A stretch of 64,000 nt of DNA from Clostridia bacterium. Its GTDB lineage: Bacteria; Bacillota; Clostridia; Lachnospirales; Lachnospiraceae. The notes below the pieces were generated by a model that saw only the letters and a program-made list of their open reading frames with translations, was not told the DNA's origin and searched no databases. Where the stretch lies: the NCBI GenBank assembly GCA_910575245.1, contig CAJTEN010000003.1, positions 248,001-312,000 on the forward strand. The letters run 5' to 3'. Within the stretch, counting starts at the first letter, position 1; every line of letters starts with the position of its first letter. This document shows positions 43,668-52,140 of this stretch, in pieces. The position numbers and the translations under genes were made by a program.

Positions 43668-43868
43668 ATTCCTTCTCCTTCCTGCCGGGATTGGAAGATT
43701 TCTGAACTGTTACAGACCTCTTTATACCGGCAATATTATTCTTTTCCACATTCCCTGAATAATAAAACTTCGTTTACAAAAAATATTATCTCATAAAATC
43801 TGAGTCCTTTATTCGGACTGCTGGTTTTTGGCTTGCTTATGCGGCAAGAGCCGCAGATGGTATGCACA

Positions 43869-43908
43869 CAAAAAAGACACGAACAGAACTCTCTTTCTGT
43901 TCGTGCCT
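43869..43908 (-). terminator. Rho-independent terminator of ligA
   Basis: On the minus strand GGCACGAACAGAA pairs with TTCTGTTCGTGTC and runs into TTTTTT. It lies about 70 nt after the ligA stop. The rest of the 43668-43978 gap contains a CCACGG/CCGTGG hairpin at 43957 and a GAACTGTTAC repeat end near 43695. Confidence 0.9.
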
Positions 43909-43978
43909 TTCTCTATGGTATGCTTCTGCCCACAAAGTAATCTACCGCCGGACCACCACGGTTATACCGTGGCCAGGC

Positions 43979-45949
43979 TCACATTTCCTGTAAGTATTCC
44001 CTTATAAACTCCTCTTCCGAAATAATCCGAACCCCCAATTCCTTAGCCTTCTTATTCTTGGAAGACTGTGAAGCAGTATCGTTATTGATCAGACAAGTTG
44101 TCTTACCTGTAACGCTACCTGTCACCTTCCCTCCCTTTGCCTCAATCTCATCTTTCAGCGCGTTTCGATTCTCATAATGCTCTAAGCTGCCCGTGATGAC
44201 AAAGTTCATTCCCGACAAGGTCCGGAACCCTTCTTCTTCTATTTTCTCATCCGCGATCCTGACTTCCCGCAGCAGACACTCCAGCTGCGCCATCCGTTCC
44301 TCATCGTGGAAATAATCATAAATACTGCCGGCGATCACTCCACCGATCCCGTCGATCGCACTTAGTTCTTCCACATCCGCTTCCCGCAGTGCATCGATGG
44401 AGAAGGAAAACTGCCGGCACAGAAGCTTGGCATTCGCCACTCCCACGTTCTCAATCCCCAGGCCATAGATTACTCTGGGAAGCGTGGTATCTCTGGCCCT
44501 TTCTATACTCTCTGCCAGATTCGCATAGGATTTCTCGCCAAACCCTTCCATCTGCGTGATCTCCTGCTCATACCGGTCCAGCTTGAAAAGATCCGCAAAC
44601 TCATGAAGAAACCCTCTGGCCAGGAATTTCTCCAGGGTAGATTCCGATAAGCCGTCCACATTCAGGGCGTCCCGGCTCACAAACAAGGTAAAGGCCTTGA
44701 TCTTCTTCGCATCACAGTCCGGATTATTGCAGTACAGTGACTGCACGTCATTGACCTGCCGGATCTGCGTGGGCTGGCCGCATACCGGGCACACCGCCGG
44801 AATTTCCAGTGTGTCGCTCCGGGTCAGATTCTCCGCGATCTGGGGAATGATCATATTGGCTTTGTAAACGGTAATATGGTCGCCGAGCCCCAGCTTTAAC
44901 CCTCTCACAATACTGATATTGTGCACGGAAGCGCGGCTTACCGTAGTACCCTCCAGCTCCACCGGCTTGAAGATCGCCACCGGATTGATCAGTCCCGTAC
45001 GGCTGGCACTCCACTCCATTTCCTGCAGAACCGTCTCCCGCAGTTCATCCGCCCACTTGAAGGCGATGGAATCCCGCGGAAACTTAGCGGTTCTTCCCAG
45101 CGACTGTCCGTAGGAGATGTCATTGTATAGCAGCACCAGTCCGTCTGAAGGCACGTCGTAGGTCTGGATCCTGTTCTCAAAGTATTCTATTTCCTCCAGG
45201 ATTGTATTCGAATCAACCAGCCTGTGCTCCACTACGTCAAAGCCCTGCTCCTGTAAAAAGGCAAACTGTTCCGTCCTGAGGCTGCCGGTTTCTGCCCCCT
45301 CTGCCTTCACAAGACTGAAGGCATAGAAATTGACATTCCGGTCGGCCGTGATCTCATTATTAAGCTGCCGCACAGAACCGCTGCACAGATTTCTGGGATT
45401 CTTGTACTTCGCATCCACCTCTTCGATCTCACTGTTGATCCGCTCGAACTCGCTGTAGCTGATCACTGCCTCTCCCCGCAGGACCAGCTCACCCTGATAG
45501 GGAATGGACAACGGTATATTTCTGAACACCTTCGCATTGTTGGTGATGACTTCTCCCACTTCCCCGTTGCCTCTCGTCACGGCCTTAGTAAGCTTCCCTC
45601 CGACATAAGTCAGGACGATGGTCAGCCCGTCCAGCTTCCAGGAAAGCAGCGCTTCCTTCCCGTTCAGCCAGTCACGCAGCTCCTCTCTGTCCTTCGTCTT
45701 GGCAAGAGAGAGCATCGGCAGTTCATGCCGTTCCTTCGGCAGTTCATCCACCGCTTCAAATCCTACGTTCACAGTAGGGCTGTTTGCAAAAGTAACGCCC
45801 GTTCTGTTTTCCAGTTCCGACAGTTCGTCATACAGACGGTCATATTCGAAGTTACTCATGACCTCCGTGTTCTGTGTATAATAAATCTTCGCCGCATGGT
45901 TTAGCACGGCGACCAGTTCCTTCATACGATTGCTATCTGTTTCCTTCAT
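43979..45949 (-). CDS. ligA: NAD-dependent DNA ligase
   Basis: 656 residues. The adenylation site is K105-L-D-G in SWKLDGLTIVLTY. The N-terminal Ia helices (MKELVAVLNHAAKIYYTQNT), the OB-fold, the four-cysteine zinc finger (CPVCGQPTQ...CNNPDC), the HhH repeats (FGEKSYANLAESIERAR) and the BRCT domain (RTLSGMNFVITGSLEHYENR) are in order. The enzyme seals nicks in replication and repair. Length is normal. The canonical KxDG-I and SP..N substrate loops show some divergence (VNVGFEAV, then LAKTKDREELRDWL), so it could be a second LigA paralogue, as many Clostridia have two. Confidence 0.93.
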   Translation of the reverse strand: MKETDSNRMKELVAVLNHAAKIYYTQNTEVMSNFEYDRLYDELSELENRTGVTFANSPTVNVGFEAVDELPKERHELPMLSLAKTKDREELRDWLNGKEALLSWKLDGLTIVLTYVGGKLTKAVTRGNGEVGEVITNNAKVFRNIPLSIPYQGELVLRGEAVISYSEFERINSEIEEVDAKYKNPRNLCSGSVRQLNNEITADRNVNFYAFSLVKAEGAETGSLRTEQFAFLQEQGFDVVEHRLVDSNTILEEIEYFENRIQTYDVPSDGLVLLYNDISYGQSLGRTAKFPRDSIAFKWADELRETVLQEMEWSASRTGLINPVAIFKPVELEGTTVSRASVHNISIVRGLKLGLGDHITVYKANMIIPQIAENLTRSDTLEIPAVCPVCGQPTQIRQVNDVQSLYCNNPDCDAKKIKAFTLFVSRDALNVDGLSESTLEKFLARGFLHEFADLFKLDRYEQEITQMEGFGEKSYANLAESIERARDTTLPRVIYGLGIENVGVANAKLLCRQFSFSIDALREADVEELSAIDGIGGVIAGSIYDYFHDEERMAQLECLLREVRIADEKIEEEGFRTLSGMNFVITGSLEHYENRNALKDEIEAKGGKVTGSVTGKTTCLINNDTASQSSKNKKAKELGVRIISEEEFIREYLQEM

Positions 45950-45973
45950 ATAAAATACCTGCCGTTTTTTTAG

Positions 45974-46693
45974 TTAAATAATTCCACAGTGTTTATATAA
46001 CCCCTGTAATTCCTCCTGTGACAGTTCCCGGTACTCTCCCGGTCTCAATCCGTCAAGACTTATATTGATAACGCGCGTTCTTTTCAATGCAATGACCTTA
46101 TGGTCCTCTGTGCTGCACATACGCCGGATCTGTCTGTTGATCCCCTGTGTGAGCACCATACGGATCGTCCTGGGGCCGATCTGCTCTATACTGCAGGGTC
46201 TGGTAGCAACCTGCAGTTCTTCCAGCCAGACTCCCTGCCGCATATGATCCAGCGCTTCCTTCGTCCACTCTCTGGATGTCTTGACAATATATTCTTTCTC
46301 ATGGCCGTTGGCGCCGCGCATCATGGCATCGATCAGGCTGCCGTCATTGGTCATGAGCAGCAGTCCCTCCGAGTCTTTATCCAGCCTGCCCGCATACGTG
46401 ACGCGCACAGGATATTTAATTTCATCTGTTACGATTTTCTCCGCGTGAACATCCCGCTCCGTACAGACCACACCCGTCGGCTTATAATATGCCAGCACTA
46501 CTTTCCTGTCCTGGACTGCCGCTTTCTTTCCCCGGACGCGGATCTCCTCCTGTCCGGTTACTTTCATCCCTGTCCGGGCAGGTTTTCCATCCACCTGCAC
46601 CACACCCTGTTGGATTAGCTTATCCGCATCCCGCCTGGAACAGATTCCACAGTCTGCCAGATACTTATTCAAGCGTATCTCTCTGTCTTCCAT
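45974..46693 (-). CDS. RluB/RluF-family rRNA pseudouridine synthase
   Basis: 239 residues. An S4 RNA-binding domain (IRLNKYLADCGICSRRDADK, VQVDGKPA) is followed by the RsuA/RluB/E/F catalytic domain. Its motif YAGRLDKDSEGLLLMTNDG holds the catalytic Asp, and LTQGINRQIRRMC follows. The RQIRRM motif and GRLD..SEGLL fit RluF-type enzymes acting on 23S rRNA. The exact target uridine cannot be read. It lies 24 bp upstream of ligA. Confidence 0.9.
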   Translation of the reverse strand: MEDREIRLNKYLADCGICSRRDADKLIQQGVVQVDGKPARTGMKVTGQEEIRVRGKKAAVQDRKVVLAYYKPTGVVCTERDVHAEKIVTDEIKYPVRVTYAGRLDKDSEGLLLMTNDGSLIDAMMRGANGHEKEYIVKTSREWTKEALDHMRQGVWLEELQVATRPCSIEQIGPRTIRMVLTQGINRQIRRMCSTEDHKVIALKRTRVINISLDGLRPGEYRELSQEELQGLYKHCGII

Positions 46694-46713
46694 GCATACT
46701 CCTTATACCGCCG

Positions 46714-47892
46714 TCACTCTGTCATATCTTCTATCTCTGATCTGTCCTGATCCGTTTCCTGCCCGCTGCCCTCCGAAGGCTCCACTGCGTGTTCCAGCAG
46801 AAAATCCCGCCATACATCATAATGCTTTGCGTAAAGGTGTACGCCGTCAAAGGTCAGCTCCGCATTCAGGAAACCCTCTTCATCTGTAAACAACGGATTT
46901 ACATCCAGATAAAAAACATCTGTTCCGTTTGCCAGAGAAGCTGAAGCTGCGTTTTTATCATTAATATTTATATTATTAAATTCTGACTCAAGATTATTCT
47001 TCTCCCTGCTGACATGAAGATTAGCCATGATATAAATAATAGCCTCCGGCTGCCATTCCCTGATCCGTTGCAGTACCTCACTATATTTCTCTAAATAAAG
47101 TTCGGTATTGCCATAGCCCAGTTCATTCATACCCAGCATGATATATATTTTACCGTACTGTTTCTCCTGCATGACCTCCGGCAGGTTCACTTTATTCCCT
47201 GTCCTCTGGTAAGTTACCCCGTCTTCTAAAAGTTTAAAGATCATCATCCCGCTGTCACAATAGAAGTCCGCTTCCTCCAACCCTGCATAATCCGATATTC
47301 CCAGTGTTCTCGAATCTCCCAGAAAAGCCGCATCATTAAAATAACTTATGTTTTCTTTTGTATATGGATAGGCTGTTGTCAATGCAATTTTTCCTGCATC
47401 TTTATAATAAGGAGAATCAATCTGCACCGGGTTATAAAATTCATAATTTGTTATGCCTATTGGAGTTTTCCCTGCATTTTTGTCATTCCCGAATACATCG
47501 GAAGCTTCAGTTTGATCACTGTTATTCAATTTATCGTCATTTTCAATCTTGCAGCTTCCTGCATTTCCTATTTCCTCTTCAGAAGTTTCTTCCGATCCAG
47601 TCTTCTTCTCGGTCTCTTCATCGGCAAGGTCTGGTTTTATCATCTCCTTTATATCCTGGCTGTCTCTGCCAGCCATCACTGCCTGCTCCCTTTTTCCGGG
47701 CATTTTCGCATGTGCCTCATAGGCAAACAGCTTCGCTTCCTTGGCAATAGCCCTGATTCCGATTTCATCCGAGCAACACATTGCAGTCAGTGAAGTGATG
47801 AGAATCAGAATTAAATAGGGACTGTTATATATATTCTCCTTCCAGCTCGATTTCTTGTTTTTTTTCTTATTTGTTCTCTTATCTTTCTTCAT
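46714..47892 (-). CDS. Membrane-anchored SGNH/GDSL hydrolase
   Basis: 392 residues. A lysine-rich cytoplasmic start and one transmembrane helix (SPYLILILITSLTAMCC) precede a long acidic linker (about 60-130). The SGNH domain has FLGDSRTLGISDYAGL (nucleophile Ser), IYIMLGMNELGYGNTELYL (the Asn block) and LTFDGVHLYAKHYDVW (catalytic Asp-His). It is thus an extracytoplasmic esterase or O-acyltransferase partner. The neighbouring gene encodes an MBOAT acyltransferase, the usual pairing for O-acetylation of wall or surface glycans. Confidence 0.85.
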   Translation of the reverse strand: MKKDKRTNKKKNKKSSWKENIYNSPYLILILITSLTAMCCSDEIGIRAIAKEAKLFAYEAHAKMPGKREQAVMAGRDSQDIKEMIKPDLADEETEKKTGSEETSEEEIGNAGSCKIENDDKLNNSDQTEASDVFGNDKNAGKTPIGITNYEFYNPVQIDSPYYKDAGKIALTTAYPYTKENISYFNDAAFLGDSRTLGISDYAGLEEADFYCDSGMMIFKLLEDGVTYQRTGNKVNLPEVMQEKQYGKIYIMLGMNELGYGNTELYLEKYSEVLQRIREWQPEAIIYIMANLHVSREKNNLESEFNNININDKNAASASLANGTDVFYLDVNPLFTDEEGFLNAELTFDGVHLYAKHYDVWRDFLLEHAVEPSEGSGQETDQDRSEIEDMTE

Positions 47893-47971
47893 ACGTATCT
47901 CCCTGTCTTATCGTCCGCAGACGATCAGTCTGTTATAAAAGTATCTTAACCCGGCCCGCACATACATCCTG

Positions 47972-49414
47972 TCAGAACCGGAAATACAGAAACGGATTAT
48001 TGTTTCCCACCAGAATCTCATATACGGAAAACCAAAACACACCCACCAGCAGTACGACTACAAACCATCTGTCCTTCCACTTATGGTACCATCTGAGCGG
48101 AAACGGCGTCGCGAAGAAGACACATACCGCCAGCAAAATGCCGTACTCCTCCAGATACCGTACCAGCTGTGTCATGCCAACCAGAAGCTTCGTCTGATGT
48201 ACACCGAACATATTGCCAAGATAGGCCGTCAGCTGTCTTATGTCGGTAATGGCAAACACCACCCATGTTACAGGAATAATTGCCAGTGTATAGATCCTCC
48301 CTATTATCTTAGTATGCTCCATCCATTTGCCGAAACTGCATTTCTCTACCGTAAGAAGCAGGAAGAACAAAAGCCCCCACAGGACAAAATTCCAGTCAGC
48401 CCCGTGCCAGAGTCCGGTCAACGCCCATACAACAAAGAGATTACACACAGTCCTGATTCCGCCCCTACGGCTGCCTCCCAACGGAAAATAGACATATTCC
48501 CGAAACCATCTCCCCAGTGTAATATGCCACCTGCGCCAGAACTCTGAAACAGATCTGGACACGTATGGATTGTCAAAATTCTGAGGAATTCTGAATCCCA
48601 GCATTCTTCCAAGCCCTATCGCCATCATGGAATATCCCCAGAAATCAAAGTAAATCTGAAAAGAGTAAGCAAAAGCGCCCAGCCACGCCACCGCCGCATG
48701 CAGGTTTCCTGCCCCTGCGCTCATGATCGTATTCCACAGAGTACCGATCTGATTCGCCAGCAGAACTTTGAGTCCCAGCCCTAAAGTAAAAAGCTTTAAT
48801 CCGTTTTCCAGATGACGGATACGGATCTTCCGGTCTGACATCCTGTCTGCCACCTCATCATACCGTACAATCGGCCCCGCAATCAGCTGGGGAAACATGC
48901 TTACATAGGCGGCAAAGGAAATAAGTCCCGGCCTGTTCTGTATCGTACCCCGATAACAATCGACCTGATAGGATACCATCTGAAACGTATAAAAGCTGAT
49001 TCCAAGCGGAAGCGCCGCTTTTAGTAACGGCAGGATTCCATGTCCTGACAATTGGTTGACAGTGCCCGCAGCAAAATCCCAGTATTTGAATATAAAGAGA
49101 ATTCCGAAATCAAACACAAGGGCAGCAATAAGCGCTATTTTACGTCTGATCTTTCTTTTACGCACGCGGTTCTTCTGCGGAGCTGCAGGCTCCCAAAACA
49201 TATATCTGCTGAGACAAAAGTTGACCACAATAGAAAAAATAAGCAGCAGAACAAAATACGGTTCTCCCACTCCATAGAACACAAGGCTTCCCGCCAAAAG
49301 AACAAAATTGCGGTATTTAGCGGGAAACACCAGATAAATCAACATAAAAACCGGCAGAAACCGGAATAAAAATTCTATACTGGAAAACAGCATAAACAGC
49401 ACTCCCAACCCCAA
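47972..49414 (-). CDS. MBOAT-family O-acyltransferase (AlgI/DltB/PatA-like)
   Basis: 480 residues with about ten helices. The N-terminal segment FRFLPVFMLIYLVFPAKYRN and the core ISFYTFQMVSYQVDCYRG, FPQLIAGPIVRYDE and FWRRWHITLGRWFREYVYFP are typical. The catalytic His lies in ALTGLWHGADWNFVLWGLLF. MBOAT proteins of this clade move acetyl groups across the membrane for a partner SGNH enzyme, which is the next gene (79 bp away). The acceptor may be the surface polysaccharide or peptidoglycan; not determinable here. Confidence 0.92.
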   Translation of the reverse strand: MGLGVLFMLFSSIEFLFRFLPVFMLIYLVFPAKYRNFVLLAGSLVFYGVGEPYFVLLLIFSIVVNFCLSRYMFWEPAAPQKNRVRKRKIRRKIALIAALVFDFGILFIFKYWDFAAGTVNQLSGHGILPLLKAALPLGISFYTFQMVSYQVDCYRGTIQNRPGLISFAAYVSMFPQLIAGPIVRYDEVADRMSDRKIRIRHLENGLKLFTLGLGLKVLLANQIGTLWNTIMSAGAGNLHAAVAWLGAFAYSFQIYFDFWGYSMMAIGLGRMLGFRIPQNFDNPYVSRSVSEFWRRWHITLGRWFREYVYFPLGGSRRGGIRTVCNLFVVWALTGLWHGADWNFVLWGLLFFLLLTVEKCSFGKWMEHTKIIGRIYTLAIIPVTWVVFAITDIRQLTAYLGNMFGVHQTKLLVGMTQLVRYLEEYGILLAVCVFFATPFPLRWYHKWKDRWFVVVLLVGVFWFSVYEILVGNNNPFLYFRF

Positions 49415-49599
49415 ATTAAAGCGTTTTCATCATTTTCCTACGGATATCCCGGCATAGGCCGGCCGCATGTAAACCTTTAATTAGTATATTCCAGGTAGAA
49501 TTTTTTTACAAGGGACAAACCCTTCCTTTTTCAACATTTTCTGCATCATTTTTGCATCGGAATTGCATCATTTTTGCATCATATCAGAAGATTCCCGCG

Positions 49600-51033
49600 C
49601 TACCTTCTCAGACCCTTCGGATAATGATTTTTCATCTGACCATTTACCGCTTTACCGAACCCCAGCGGATAGCCCTGATAGCTAAGCAGTGTCCATCCCT
49701 TCTGCTTATCACATGGCAGGCTTTCGCCATGAAGATATTTCTCTGCCGCCTCACGGGTAAGCTCCATCAGCTTGTCCGTATCTTCAGTTGTCAATGCCAG
49801 CGCGAGAGAATGGGACGGTTCCAGACGGTTTTTTTTGTCCGTGCCGATATGAAGTCCCGGACGCACCACTTTTATGCCCTGTACCGGAATCATCCTATCA
49901 GGCATAAGATAAATCTGTTCGCCGAACATCCGTACTCTTCCTGGCTGCCCTTTCAGCCAGTCTGCGGCAATTCCCAATTCTCCTGTGAGGAAGTCTTCCA
50001 GTACAGACTCGCTTATGATATCCGGCCTGTCATCTCTTTCCTTTTTGCGAAGCTTCCCCTTCCTTTTCCCGTGGACGTAGCGCATCTCTGGCAGTATAAG
50101 GCTGCTCTGCATTTTATCCTTGCGCAGTCTCGCAATATAATGTCCTTCGCCCTTCAGGCGGTGCGGCCAGAGACGCATCGTATATTCCAGTCCTGCCGCC
50201 GGATTGCTGATCCAGTCCGCCCTTCCTGGCGCAAAGGAATCATCATGGGGTATTTCCTCTATTATAAAGTCTTCATGCCTCTGCAGAAAACGGCTGACCG
50301 TCTCTTCATTCTCATCCGGTGCAAAGGTACATGTAGAATAAACCATCACGCCTCCCGGCTTCAGCATTTTAGCCGCCTCGTCCAGGATCATTCCCTGCCT
50401 GTCCGCACACATCCGTACATGACCGGCGCTCCACTGCTCTGCCGCTGTCTCGTCTTTCCGAAACATGCCTTCTCCGGAACAAGGAGCATCCACCACGATC
50501 CTGTCAAAAAAGTCCGGAAACAGATCGGCCATATGCTCTGGCGTTTCATTGCACACCACGCAATTCCTAATTCCCATACGCTCCACATTCTGAGACAGGA
50601 TCTGCGCACGTCCCGGAATCACTTCATTGGCTACAAGCAGGCCTTCTCCCTTCATCCTGCCCGCAATCTGTGTGCTCTTGCCGCCGGGCGCCGCGCACAA
50701 ATCAAGAATACATTCCCCGGGCATGGGGTCTAAGATCCCAGCCACTGCCATTGCGGAGGGTTCCTGAATATAATATACGCCTGCTTCATGCAGAATATCT
50801 CTCCCCGGCTGATCACATTCCCGATAATAATATCCTTCCGCGGCCCAGCTGACCGGCTCCAGCACATAAGGAACCCTGTTCTCAAATTCCCTGGCAGTAC
50901 TCTTCAAAGGATTCCGCCGCAGGCCATAATACCTGTTCCTGTCGTAGCTTGCCTGAAAGGCTTCATATTCTGTTCCCAGAAGTTCTCTCATTCTTCTGCA
51001 GAATGCTTCCGGCAGTTTTCTTTCGTCTCCCAT
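49600..51033 (-). CDS. RsmF-like rRNA cytosine-C5 methyltransferase
   Basis: About 477 residues from ATG 51033, which follows GGGGAGCAGGA; a GTG/ATG 21 bp upstream is possible. SAM-binding CILDLCAAPGGKSTQIAGRM, catalytic VDAPCSGEGMFRKD and VYSTCTFAPDENE contain the two cysteines of NOL1/NOP2/Sun m5C methylases. The N-terminal YYIQEPSAMAVAGIL and the C-terminal PUA-like RsmF region (GLHIGTDKKNRLEPSHSLAL) support an RsmF/YebU-type enzyme. It modifies rRNA. Length is normal. Confidence 0.9.
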   Translation of the reverse strand: MGDERKLPEAFCRRMRELLGTEYEAFQASYDRNRYYGLRRNPLKSTAREFENRVPYVLEPVSWAAEGYYYRECDQPGRDILHEAGVYYIQEPSAMAVAGILDPMPGECILDLCAAPGGKSTQIAGRMKGEGLLVANEVIPGRAQILSQNVERMGIRNCVVCNETPEHMADLFPDFFDRIVVDAPCSGEGMFRKDETAAEQWSAGHVRMCADRQGMILDEAAKMLKPGGVMVYSTCTFAPDENEETVSRFLQRHEDFIIEEIPHDDSFAPGRADWISNPAAGLEYTMRLWPHRLKGEGHYIARLRKDKMQSSLILPEMRYVHGKRKGKLRKKERDDRPDIISESVLEDFLTGELGIAADWLKGQPGRVRMFGEQIYLMPDRMIPVQGIKVVRPGLHIGTDKKNRLEPSHSLALALTTEDTDKLMELTREAAEKYLHGESLPCDKQKGWTLLSYQGYPLGFGKAVNGQMKNHYPKGLRR

Positions 51034-51125
51034 TCCTGCTCCCCGGCAGACCATGTCTGCACAACACTTTCTTATTCCTACTTTAGTATAGCCGATTCCC
51101 CTTTTCCCGGCAATCCTTGTTTCTA

Positions 51126-51297
51126 TCCTTTCTTGTTACTATTCACGGCCTGGGAGCCGCTCATAGTAACATTCGGGGCGATATTCCAAGTTTTACTCCG
51201 CAAAAATCGCCAATTTTGCAAAGCATAATTTTCGCACCTGAATCATGTTCTCACGGAATGCGCAGTAAATGCGCATTCCTGACCCGTGAAAAGTAAC
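51126..51297. repeat. Palindromic repeat element, longest GTTACT-type copy
   Basis: Bounded by GTTACTATTCACGG (51126) and CCGTGAAAAGTAAC (to 51297), which are inverted copies. Contains a terminal hairpin (GTTACTAT/ATAGTAAC), an inner GCGCATTTACTGCGC-type hairpin (about 51258-51278) and no coding capacity. Parts recur at 24530 and 27842. The rest of the 51055-51433 gap holds the tetR promoter. Confidence 0.65.
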
Positions 51298-51336
51298 CCT
51301 TTCTTCCATAAATTATAATGCACGACGCCCTTTTAC

Positions 51337-51390
51337 TTGCATATCTTAACAAGACTGTATATAATACTGATACTGTACAAAAAGCTGTAC
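51337..51390 (+). promoter_or_regulatory. tetR promoter and candidate operator
   Basis: TTGCAT (51337-51342), a 17-bp spacer and TATAAT (51360-51365), followed by a palindrome GTACA-N6-TGTAC (51375-51390) at the expected start point. The palindrome is a plausible autoregulatory TetR operator. Confidence 0.65.
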
Positions 51391-51433
51391 TTAAAAATTA
51401 TTACCACATAAATAATAAGGAGACAATACACAA

Positions 51434-52039
51434 ATGCCCAGAAAAGACAGCCGAAATACGAAAGGACGAATTGTAGAATCCGCCTGGGAACTATTCTATG
51501 AACAAGGATATGAGAATACAACCATTGATGACATCGTGGAACATTCCGAGACCTCTAAAGGCTCTTTCTACCATTATTTTGACAGCAAGGATGCTCTGCT
51601 CTCCTCCCTGTCCTATCTGTTCGACAATAAATATGACGAACTGATCCCCACGCTGGAAACATATACTTCTGCCGCAGATAAGCTGATCTATCTCAACCAT
51701 GAACTGTTTCTGATGATTGAAAACAAAGTTCCGCTTGATCTGCTTGCCAGGCTTCTGTCAACACAGTTAGTGACCTCCGGCGAAAAACATCTCCTGGATC
51801 ATAACCGTACCTATTACAGACTTTTACGCAAAATCACCATAGAAGCCCAGAAATGTGGAGAATTCCGTCAGAGCCTTTCCGTAAATGAAATCGTAAAGGC
51901 TTACGCCCTCTTTGAACGTGCCATCATGTATGATTGGTGTTTATGCAACGGCGAATACTCTCTCTATCAGTATTCCGCCTCCCTGCTTCCCACTTTTTTA
52001 CGTGGCTTTACAAGTCCGCTGCCGGATTTAGCGCAATAA
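51434..52039 (+). CDS. TetR/AcrR-family transcriptional regulator
   Basis: 201 residues. A TetR_N helix-turn-helix at residues 8-55 (KGRIVESAWELFYEQGYENT, TIDDIVEHSETSKGSFYHYF) precedes a ligand-binding helical domain without a recognised subclass. TATAAT and a palindrome lie upstream, suggesting autoregulation. It is followed 101 bp later by a PutP-type symporter on the same strand, so the symporter may be in its regulon; the ligand is unknown. Confidence 0.88.
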   Translation: MPRKDSRNTKGRIVESAWELFYEQGYENTTIDDIVEHSETSKGSFYHYFDSKDALLSSLSYLFDNKYDELIPTLETYTSAADKLIYLNHELFLMIENKVPLDLLARLLSTQLVTSGEKHLLDHNRTYYRLLRKITIEAQKCGEFRQSLSVNEIVKAYALFERAIMYDWCLCNGEYSLYQYSASLLPTFLRGFTSPLPDLAQ

Positions 52040-52140
52040 CCCGTCAAGCATTCTGTACTTCAGTTCATATTTTCTTCCTTATTATAGTATGATAGACTTG
52101 CTGAGGGTCAAAGACCACAAAAATAAAGAGGAGAATTATT

